From CBDHFQ01 sp965262565 (GTDB lineage Bacteria > Bacteroidota > Bacteroidia > J057), in NCBI GenBank assembly GCA_965262565.1, contig CBDHFQ010000037.1:1-8803 (forward strand): a stretch of DNA of 8,803 nucleotides. The letters are read 5' to 3'. The notes under the pieces were generated by a model that worked only from the letters and a program-made list of their open reading frames with translations, was not told where the DNA came from and did no database searches. How positions within the stretch are numbered: position 1 is the first letter of the stretch; every line of letters starts with the position of its first letter. The position numbers were made by a program, and so were the translations under genes. Shown one piece after another: positions 1-5,377 of this stretch.

Positions 1-141
1 TACTCCTATTAACCTTCCAGGTTCATTCAATAAGAAACATATTAAACACTCCTGGCATTTGCTCATTGGCACAAAATCTCCCATCTTCATTTATTCATTT
101 CACCTGGCCTATGGCCCATTGGTACTCTAACACCTAGCCTC

Positions 142-246
142 ATGATAAATGGACATTCCTCTTCCGAAGCTTATGACCGAGCGCACATGCCGAAAGGAGA
201 TTAAGGCGTATTATACCAACGCAGCCTTCAAACTTCCAACAGACAT
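142..246 (+). pseudogene. Disrupted 5' end of the methyltransferase gene (in-frame TAA)
   Basis: An ATG at 142 opens a frame reading on through SSSEAYDRAHMPKGD, then hits TAA at 202-204. The same frame continues without another stop (GVLYQRSLQTSNRHV) straight into the methyltransferase body at 247. Read through, the protein would be 272 residues with the stop at codon 21. It would then have about 45 residues before SAM motif I, as usual for this fold, whereas the GTG at 247 leaves only 10. The residues after the stop look like the amphipathic helix that normally precedes motif I. I infer a nonsense mutation or sequencing error in a once-intact gene. The alternative, that this stretch is a leader and GTG 247 is the true start, is possible. 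No Shine-Dalgarno sequence is seen before ATG 142 or GTG 247. Confidence 0.5.
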
Positions 247-960
247 GTGTGGGAACAATTGACACCGGGGATGAAAGTGCTGGATGTGGGATGTGGACCG
301 GGAACAATAACTAAAGGAATGGCTGACAAAGTGGGCCCCCACGGACAGGTCATTGGGATCGATATAAGTGAAGAACTGATATTAAAGGCTCAACAAGAAT
401 TTAAAGAGGTGCCTAATCTTCAGTTTATAGGTATGGATGTGTTTGAGATTCGGGACAAGGAAGGATTTGACCTAATTACTGCCGCAAGGGTGTTGCAATG
501 GTTAGCGCATCCAGAGAAAGCAGTTTATCATTTGGCCGGTTTATTAAAGAAGGGAGGAATCTTAAGCATATTGGATTATAATCACGAAAAGTTGGAGCTG
601 AGACCCTATATGCCTGCCACAATGCAAAAAGTTTATGATCAGTTTTTAAGGTGGCGTGCTGATGTAGGGTTTGATAATCAGATAGCAGACCATTTAGAAG
701 AGATGTTCCAACGGGCAGGTCTCAAGCATATAGAAACCCTTCCTTATCCCGAAATAACGCAAAAGGGAGAAGCAGATTTTTGGGAGAAGATTCATTTGTG
801 GAAAGAAGTGGCAGAAAAAAGAGGCCCCCAATTAGTGAAAGATGGGTATATTCAAGAAAATGAGCGAGTACAATCTATAGACGACTATAGCACATGGATG
901 CAGGAGGAGGCGAACTATATGAAGTTGTATTTATGTTCCGTAGTAGGGAAGAACGATTAA
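247..960 (+). CDS. Class I SAM-dependent methyltransferase (possibly 5'-truncated)
   Basis: This 237-residue frame is a Rossmann-fold methyltransferase of the Methyltransf_11/25 (UbiE-like) type. SAM motif I is VLDVGCGPGT (residues 11-20). The acidic residue at the end of strand 2 is D39 in VIGIDIS. A motif III-like stretch carries D64 (GMDVF). The post-III region FDLITAARVLQWLAHP (74-89) and LLKKGGILSILDY (99-111) complete the core. The C-terminal part (about 120-237) is helical with several Trp and Tyr and probably forms the substrate cap. The substrate cannot be told from sequence; it is likely a cytoplasmic small-molecule methylase. The only start in the open stretch before motif I is GTG 247 (the next is ATG 271, immediately before the motif), because an in-frame TAA at 202-204 cuts off what seems to be the true N-terminus. 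A protein beginning at 247 would lack the helix that usually covers SAM, so activity is doubtful. It converges on the GNAT gene; the two stops share TTAA. Confidence 0.8.
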   Translation: MWEQLTPGMKVLDVGCGPGTITKGMADKVGPHGQVIGIDISEELILKAQQEFKEVPNLQFIGMDVFEIRDKEGFDLITAARVLQWLAHPEKAVYHLAGLLKKGGILSILDYNHEKLELRPYMPATMQKVYDQFLRWRADVGFDNQIADHLEEMFQRAGLKHIETLPYPEITQKGEADFWEKIHLWKEVAEKRGPQLVKDGYIQENERVQSIDDYSTWMQEEANYMKLYLCSVVGKND

Positions 961-1460
961 CTTTTCAGCACGTATACACATTCTTCGATTAACTTCCCTC
1001 GGGCATTGGCATAAGATCTGAGGGTGCGTTCAAAAGTAAATCCGCAGCGCTCTAATACCTTTCTCGACCCAATGTTATCCGCTGCTGCGTGTCCATAGAT
1101 TGGGCGTTTCGGAAATGATGAGAGAAATAAGGATGTAGCTTTCGTCGCAATACCCTTACCCCAATAGTCTTTTCCTATCCAATAAGAAATGTGGGTTACC
1201 TTATCCATTTCGTAGGCCATAACACTACCAATAATTTCTCCTTGCAACAAAATCGACTGAATGTTTACTGTTTCAGATGCCATTAAATTTCGCCACTTTT
1301 TCATGTATTTTGATTTGTTTTTGGGATCTTTTTCGGTGAAGGCAGCCATAAAATGAGCCTCAGCTTCAATGTGAAAAGAAAATAGTCGGTCTAAATCGCT
1401 TTCTATGGTTGGGCGAAGTTCTAAGGGGATATCTTTATGTTCACTTTGGTTAGTATCCAT
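957..1460 (-). CDS. GNAT family N-acetyltransferase (RimJ/RimL-like)
   Basis: This 167-residue protein has the layout of the Acetyltransf_3 (RimJ/RimL-type) branch of the GNAT superfamily, which moves an acetyl group from acetyl-CoA to an amine. The N-terminal strand LELRPTIESDLDRLFSF (13-29) is the usual LRPxxxxDxxxLF opening. Motif A is ISYWIGKDYWGKGIATKA (91-108), containing the acetyl-CoA pyrophosphate-binding loop (YWGKGIA). Motif B is NIGSRKVLERCGF (129-141), the typical N-x-x-S-x-x-x-x-E-x-x-G-F signature. Length is normal for the family. The acceptor (ribosomal protein N-terminus, antibiotic, polyamine or metabolite) cannot be inferred. The start is the ATG whose complement lies at 1458-1460. 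The gene is divergent from the downstream amidohydrolase and convergent with the methyltransferase, so it is probably transcribed alone. Confidence 0.88.
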   Translation of the reverse strand: MDTNQSEHKDIPLELRPTIESDLDRLFSFHIEAEAHFMAAFTEKDPKNKSKYMKKWRNLMASETVNIQSILLQGEIIGSVMAYEMDKVTHISYWIGKDYWGKGIATKATSLFLSSFPKRPIYGHAAADNIGSRKVLERCGFTFERTLRSYANARGKLIEECVYVLKS

Positions 1461-1471
1461 TGTTTACTTGG

Positions 1472-1502
1472 TTTGTATCGCTAAGTAATGTAGATACCTT
1501 TG
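1472..1502 (+). promoter_or_regulatory. Bacteroidota-type promoter for the amidohydrolase
   Basis: TTTG at 1472-1475 is followed, after exactly 19 nt, by TACCTTTG at 1495-1502. This matches the Bacteroidota sigma-ABfr consensus (-33 TTTG, -7 TAnnTTTG) in both elements and spacing. Transcription would begin near 1508, leaving a leader of about 100 nt before the amidohydrolase ATG. A second, weaker -7-like word (TACCTTTA, 1574-1581) lies nearer the gene without a clear -33 partner. No transcript evidence is available. Confidence 0.5.
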
Positions 1503-1609
1503 GAAATAGCATCTTCCTGTGGGATCTATGACAAAATAATTTCTTTAAATTAATAAGGTCAACGGATAAGTAATACCTTTATCTTGTGATTTTTAATAGG
1601 ATGATCTCT

Positions 1610-3007
1610 ATGCGTCGAGTTACTATCTTTACTATCCTTTTGAGTGTTTATTTGTGCTTCCACGGGCTTGCTCAATCCAGGGAATTTGATGTGTGGGTAG
1701 AGCAAGTAAAGGTGATTGAGGTAGAAACAGGAGAAGTAAGAGAAAATCAATATGTCGGAATAAAGGAGGATCTGATAACCTATGTAGGGGAGAAGAAAAA
1801 AGCTGTTTCGGATTCTACACATGTGATCGATGGAGAGGGACGTTTTTTAATTCCGGGTTTATGGGATATGCATGTTCATTACAATTGGAATGCGCTGGTA
1901 TCGACTCGGCTATTGCTGGCGAATGGTATAACGGGAGTGAGAGAAATGTGGGGGGTGATGGGAATTATCAATAATATGAGAGATCTGGCTGCAAGAGGGG
2001 AAATGTTGCTTCCCGAAATTTATTCGGCTGGGGCGATCATCGATGGGCCTAAACCTATCTGGCAAGGATCTGCAGCAGTGGGAAGCCCAGAAGAAGGAAA
2101 GGATGTCGTGCGCCAACAAGTAAAAGGAGGCGTAGATTTTATTAAGGTCTATAACTTATTGAGTAAAGATACTTATAAAGCGATAGCAGAGGAGGCTAAT
2201 GTTCAAGGAATTCCTTTTGCCGGTCATGTTCCCGATGAAGTGACCTTATACGAGGCGATTGCATTAGGTCAGCAGAGTGTAGAGCATATGATTCAGGTTT
2301 TGGATATGTGTACCAATGATCCTGATAGATTAAAAGAATTGACAGATTCCACCTCCAGATATGATCCTTCGCGCATTCGATATTTAGTGAATTCTTTTAA
2401 CGAGGAACGGTTTGACTCTTTGGCGAATGTATTGGCTGAGAGTAACACCTGGATGTGCCCTACCTTGACAGTATTGCGTGCTATAGGCCGATTGAATGAT
2501 TCTCTTTTTATGCGTGATGATCGACTTAAATATCTGCCCGATTTTATGACTAGAAGTTGGAACCCCAGGGAAGATTTCAGATTTAGTTTAGCGGGAGAGG
2601 AGTATTATCGCGCAATGCGTGAGACCTATGAACTGCATATAGGATTAGTGGGTAAATTACACGATGCAGGGGTGAAATTACTGGCAGGTACTGATTTTCC
2701 TAATCCATATTGTTATCCTGGTTTTAGTTTGCATGATGAATTGGAGTTGATGGTAGAAGCGGGATTAAGTCCATTAGCAGCTCTACAGACAGCTACCTTA
2801 AATCCTGCCTTATTCATGGGAAAGGAAGAGCTGTTTGGAACTGTAGCAGAAGGCAAAGTAGCCAATTTGCTGTTATTGAGAGGAAATCCCCTGGAAAGAA
2901 TTCAGTATTCGAGGGAAATTGAATCCGTGATATTAAGAGGGCAGATATTGGCGAAGGAGGAATTAGGCGAGATGTTGGAGAAAGCCTTAGAAGTAGCAAA
3001 TAGGTGA
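1610..3007 (+). CDS. Exported metal-dependent amidohydrolase (Amidohydro_1, imidazolonepropionase/prolidase-like)
   Basis: From ATG 1610 this is a 465-residue amidohydrolase-superfamily enzyme that would hydrolyse C-N (amide, peptide or cyclic imide) bonds with one or two bound metals. It starts with a Sec signal peptide: MRR, a hydrophobic stretch to about residue 19 and a probable cut after GLA. Metal ligands are visible in order: H88 and H90 in DMHVH, the lysine usually carboxylated K179 (FIKVY), H206 (AGHVP), H226 (VEHM) and D362 (AGTDF). A small beta domain flanks the barrel at both ends (27-80 and the C-terminal EGKVANLLLLRGNP segment). The set HxH, K, H, H, D with FIKVY resembles prolidase/imidazolonepropionase-like members, often dipeptidases acting in the periplasm; the substrate is not determinable. 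In-frame starts also exist at ATG 1601 and GTG 1586. I prefer 1610 because AGGA (1598-1601) sits 8 nt before it and the signal peptide is then compact. It is monocistronic by context. Confidence 0.88.
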   Translation: MRRVTIFTILLSVYLCFHGLAQSREFDVWVEQVKVIEVETGEVRENQYVGIKEDLITYVGEKKKAVSDSTHVIDGEGRFLIPGLWDMHVHYNWNALVSTRLLLANGITGVREMWGVMGIINNMRDLAARGEMLLPEIYSAGAIIDGPKPIWQGSAAVGSPEEGKDVVRQQVKGGVDFIKVYNLLSKDTYKAIAEEANVQGIPFAGHVPDEVTLYEAIALGQQSVEHMIQVLDMCTNDPDRLKELTDSTSRYDPSRIRYLVNSFNEERFDSLANVLAESNTWMCPTLTVLRAIGRLNDSLFMRDDRLKYLPDFMTRSWNPREDFRFSLAGEEYYRAMRETYELHIGLVGKLHDAGVKLLAGTDFPNPYCYPGFSLHDELELMVEAGLSPLAALQTATLNPALFMGKEELFGTVAEGKVANLLLLRGNPLERIQYSREIESVILRGQILAKEELGEMLEKALEVANR

Positions 3008-3066
3008 AATGTTAGGTTGGTCCTTTATCGCTTTTGTGTGTTATAATACATAAATCGTAGGGTGAT

Positions 3067-3115
3067 TTCGGAAGCAGGTATAAAAACTTGATGAAATTAT
3101 TTCACTGCATCCGAA
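3067..3115. repeat. Imperfect 11-bp inverted repeat between convergent genes
   Basis: TTCGGAAGCAG (3067-3077) and CTGCATCCGAA (3105-3115) are inverted copies with one mismatch, separated by 27 nt. The spacer holds a second small palindrome, GAAAT-T-ATTTC (3093-3103). It lies in the 186-bp gap between the amidohydrolase and transglutaminase-like genes, where a two-way terminator would be expected. No T-tract follows on either strand, so a classical intrinsic terminator is not supported. The rest of the gap shows nothing recognisable. Confidence 0.4.
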
Positions 3116-3193
3116 TATGGAGTTCTTTGGATATCATTTTGCGATTATCTTAAGATCTTGTTTTCGTAGATGACTTAGACCTATAGCAAAGGA

Positions 3194-3826
3194 TTAAATC
3201 TCTATTTTATCTTTTCCCTGATGATATTTGTACAAAGAAGGATACGTTTCCATAAAAGTCCGTAAAATAAAATCAAAGGGCACATCTTCAAAGTGTCCAA
3301 AGTCTTCCAGATATTCCATGAACCGCTTTTCTTCCCGATTTGCCGCTTGTAATATAGCATCTTCTGAACCATCAAATTCAAGGGCAGGTACATTAAACTT
3401 ATCGCATAGCTCCTTATTAAAAGCATTTGACGCTTTCACCCATGTGCCATTTACATATACATCTACAATGCCATGAGGAGCGATATAATTGCTTCCCAAC
3501 CGCTCTAACAAGCGTTCAACAGCGATATGATTAGCTACTTTTACCAGGCGTAATCTCGAGGGAATTCCTAATGCCCTTAATCCGGTAATGTATAAAATAG
3601 CTTTATCTACACAATGCCCTTCAGGCCGTTGGGCGATAAAACTGGCTCGTAAACCTTCCCGCTTAGTGAATATAGTATACGGATTATACCACCAACCATC
3701 ACGAACCTTTGTAAATAAGCGGGCTATTTTTTCTTGAGTTGAGAGAGTTCGAAATGGCTCGACAATAGATTGAACAAAAGCATTCGAATAATCTAAAAAA
3801 TAGGTTTCTTTTAAGTATTGCTCCAT
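3194..3826 (-). CDS. Transglutaminase-like superfamily protein
   Basis: This 210-residue protein has the papain-like transglutaminase core. The predicted nucleophile is C72 in PEGHCVDKAILYITGLRALGIPSR, the classic block in which Cys begins a helix ending in a G-I-P-S/A-R turn. The catalytic His is H118 in HGIVDVYVNGTWVKAS. The third triad position, usually Asp after the W-V strand, reads S133-N134 here (WVKASNAFN). In a known bacterial subfamily this site reads WVKATPAFN, followed as here by NKELCDKFNVPALEFDG (137-153), so the change appears to be a subfamily trait rather than decay. Such proteins may act as proteases or amidases; the substrate is unknown. No signal peptide or membrane segment is seen, so it is probably cytoplasmic. 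The start is the ATG complement at 3824-3826. A shorter minus-strand frame inside it (3202-3426) is a shadow. Confidence 0.82.
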   Translation of the reverse strand: MEQYLKETYFLDYSNAFVQSIVEPFRTLSTQEKIARLFTKVRDGWWYNPYTIFTKREGLRASFIAQRPEGHCVDKAILYITGLRALGIPSRLRLVKVANHIAVERLLERLGSNYIAPHGIVDVYVNGTWVKASNAFNKELCDKFNVPALEFDGSEDAILQAANREEKRFMEYLEDFGHFEDVPFDFILRTFMETYPSLYKYHQGKDKIEI

Positions 3827-3944
3827 AGAGTTCCAATAATCTCTTTTAATAAATGCCCCTCGTACCGATTGAAAGTTTCAATTAAGCTAAGGGTTAGCTT
3901 ATTTCCCTAATTATTGACGGACAGGCCTTTAAGAAAAAGGTAAC

Positions 3945-3952
3945 CAAAAATA
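3945..3952 (-). promoter_or_regulatory. Candidate -7 element for the transglutaminase-like gene
   Basis: On the minus strand this reads TATTTTTG, an exact TAnnTTTG match about 120 nt upstream of the transglutaminase-like start. The -33 position is only TTTA at about 20 nt, so the match is partial. In AT-rich DNA such words also arise by chance. Confidence 0.25.
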
Positions 3953-4017
3953 CCTAATTGGACAATCTGATAAATAAAGTGAGCGTTATTAGATGCAGTA
4001 GAATGTCAATCTCTTAC

Positions 4018-4046
4018 CTAATGTTATAGCAAAGATACTATATTAG
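4018..4046. promoter_or_regulatory. Imperfect dyad with ATGTTATAG word (possible operator)
   Basis: CTAATGTTATAG (4018-4029) faces CTATATTAG (4038-4046); the outer CTAAT/ATTAG and inner TATAG/CTATA parts pair around a 3-nt bulge. The word ATGTTATAG-N-AA recurs exactly 120 bp downstream at 4141, inside the perfect dyad at 4139-4169. Repetition of one word in two dyads ahead of one gene suggests a protein-binding site, but no regulator is identified. Confidence 0.3.
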
Positions 4047-4138
4047 CTATTTCTGCTTACAAATTTTAGAACATCTCATGTTGGAATCTAACGAAGACTA
4101 TCGTTCAAGCAAGTCCTTTAAAAAAGGTTGACTGTTTA

Positions 4139-4169
4139 AGATGTTATAGGAAGCTACAGTATAACATCT
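4139..4169. promoter_or_regulatory. Perfect 10-bp dyad upstream of dinD (possible operator)
   Basis: AGATGTTATA (4139-4148) and TATAACATCT (4160-4169) are exact inverted copies around an 11-nt spacer, ending 94 nt before the dinD ATG. AACATCT also occurs at 4070-4076. The spacing of half-site centres is about two helical turns, which suits a dimeric repressor. The E. coli LexA box (CTG-N10-CAG) is not present; CTG-N9-CAG at 4168-4182 is one base short. It could instead be an RNA hairpin in the leader. Confidence 0.4.
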
Positions 4170-4263
4170 GTTGATACCTCAGGAAAGCATGAATGCTAAT
4201 CTACATGATTTTTCCCTAATCCTAATATGATTAAGTATATGATGGAGAATAAAATATAAACTA

Positions 4264-5130
4264 ATGGACCATAAAAAAATTAAAAAACTATTCGAACTAT
4301 TTGAATCTGCTGCATTAATTGAAGAAGAAGATAATATTGAATTCTGGCATGCGAGGGATCTTCAGCAACTTTTTGGCTACACTAGATGGGAAAACTTTGA
4401 AAAAGTGGTAGACAAAGCGAAAGAGGCGACTCATAATTCTGGGGCTAAAATTGATGACCATTTTCTTGACGTCAGGAAAAAGGTCTCTCTTGGTAGCGGC
4501 GCTGAGCGTGAGATCATTGACACCCTTCTAACACGCTACGCAGCTTACTTAGTAGCACAAAACGGGGACAGTCGCAAAGAAGAAGTTGCTTTCGCTCAGG
4601 CATATTTTGCGATGCAGACAAGAAAACACGAACTACTAGTTGAAAGGCTTAAGGCTAATAAAAGATTAAGGGAGAGAAAGAAACTTATGGAACAAGAGAC
4701 TAAGCTTTCGCAGCACATTTTTGAAAGAGGAGTAGATCAAAGAGGATTTTCTAGGATAAGAAGTAAAGGAGATCAAAAGCTATTCGGAGGGCTTAGTACT
4801 AGGCAAACAAAAATTAACATGAAGGTTCCTAAAAATCGACCATTAGCAGATTTTTTACCAACGGTGACCATCATAGCAAAATCACTGGCTGCAGAAATAT
4901 CTAATATAAATATTGAAAAGAAAGATTTATTTGGGGAATATGATATCACCATTGAGCACGAAATGAGTAATATAAATGTTCGTGAGACCTTGCTTAAATC
5001 CGGCATTGTTCCTGAAGACTTACCACCTGCTGAGGATATAAAGAAAGTAGAGAGAAGACTGAAATCCGGGGACAAAAAGGCATTGAATGAGGTAAAGAAA
5101 ATGATAGATCAGCGGAAGAAAAATAAATAA
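4264..5130 (+). CDS. dinD: DNA damage-inducible protein D (DinD homologue)
   Basis: This 288-residue protein matches E. coli DinD (about 274 residues) along its length, from memory of that sequence. A BRO-N-like N-terminal domain covers about 25-125: FWHARDLQQLFGYTRWENF (27-45), then the A-x-NSG...IDDHF stretch (56-67), the very characteristic RYAAYLVAQNGDS (91-103) and AYFAMQTRKHELL (113-125). A charged coiled-coil-like helix follows (126-150), then the DQKLFGGLSTRQT segment (170-182), equivalent to YQGLYGGL in E. coli. A C-terminal helical part includes MSNINVRETLLKSGIVPEDLPPAEDI (234-259). E. coli DinD is SOS-induced and inhibits RecA-mediated strand exchange; the same role here is inference. 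It is cytoplasmic with a very basic C-terminus (KKMIDQRKKNK). It is monocistronic, with a long dyad-rich upstream region that may control it. Confidence 0.88.
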   Translation: MDHKKIKKLFELFESAALIEEEDNIEFWHARDLQQLFGYTRWENFEKVVDKAKEATHNSGAKIDDHFLDVRKKVSLGSGAEREIIDTLLTRYAAYLVAQNGDSRKEEVAFAQAYFAMQTRKHELLVERLKANKRLRERKKLMEQETKLSQHIFERGVDQRGFSRIRSKGDQKLFGGLSTRQTKINMKVPKNRPLADFLPTVTIIAKSLAAEISNINIEKKDLFGEYDITIEHEMSNINVRETLLKSGIVPEDLPPAEDIKKVERRLKSGDKKALNEVKKMIDQRKKNK

Positions 5131-5272
5131 GTAATCTAAGTACAATCAACGCTTCAGGTTAGGTAATGGACGAAAGGAAAATAGCATTCAAGATTTCACT
5201 ATAATGAACATAAAAGTTACTATTTGCATATAAATTGAATAATCGTTTAAGAAAATGTAATAGGATGATAAA

Positions 5273-5299
5273 TATTTTTTAAATTAAATTATTTTTTAA
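5273..5299. repeat. AT-rich direct repeat upstream of the PKD gene
   Basis: TATTTTTTAA occurs twice (5273-5282 and 5290-5299), 17 bp start to start, within an almost pure A/T stretch immediately upstream of the candidate -7 element. It could act as an UP-like element or a bent-DNA segment. The remainder of the 5131-5377 spacer holds no frame or clear terminator. Confidence 0.35.
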
Positions 5300-5310
5300 G
5301 CTATTAATGA

Positions 5311-5318
5311 TATATTTG
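5311..5318 (+). promoter_or_regulatory. Candidate -7 promoter element for the PKD lipoprotein
   Basis: TATATTTG exactly fits TAnnTTTG and lies about 60 nt before the ATG at 5378. The -33 position about 19 nt upstream is a T-run, not TTTG, so the match rests on one element. Confidence 0.4.
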
Positions 5319-5377
5319 TAAAGTAACTCCATCCACAATAAATTTTTTCATAGATTTTATATTTACGTTAACCTGTT

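Larger units (their letters stand above)
3827..4263. other. 437-bp gene-free divergent region, rich in small dyads
   Basis: This region separates the divergent transglutaminase-like and dinD starts, so it must carry both promoters. No frame on either strand exceeds about 20 codons. It contains several palindromes: TAAGCTAA-GGG-TTAGCTTA (3883-3901), CCTTT-N5-AAAGG (3926-3940), AACAT-CTC-ATGTT (4070-4082), CCTTT-AAA-AAAGG (4115-4127) and AGCAT-GA-ATGCT (4186-4197). Two longer dyads are listed separately. No TAnnTTTG element is seen in the dinD direction. The dinD ATG is preceded by an A-rich run, as is common for Bacteroidota initiation sites. Confidence 0.5.

Noticed and set aside
1..90. Minus-strand frame from an ATG at 88-90, open to the left edge (30 codons)
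   Set aside because: Thirty open codons is expected by chance; there is no recognisable motif beyond a few Cys, no promoter and no ribosome site. It could be the start of a gene beyond the edge but cannot be supported.
1559..1822. Minus-strand 87-codon frame overlapping the amidohydrolase start
   Set aside because: Antisense to a clear signal peptide and enzyme N-terminus; no family features.
3883..3901. Hairpin TAAGCTAA-GGG-TTAGCTTA as an intrinsic terminator
   Set aside because: It lies upstream of both divergent genes rather than after one, is not GC-rich, and has no T-tract.
4168..4182. CTG-N9-CAG as an E. coli-type LexA box before dinD
   Set aside because: The spacing is one base short of CTG-N10-CAG and the inner bases do not fit; E. 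coli LexA sites are also not expected in Bacteroidota.
3827..4263. Possible toxin-antitoxin or small gene ahead of dinD
   Set aside because: All start codons on both strands reach a stop within about 20 codons.
4773..5075. Minus-strand 100-codon frame inside dinD
   Set aside because: Shadow of the DinD coding frame; composition reflects its reverse complement.
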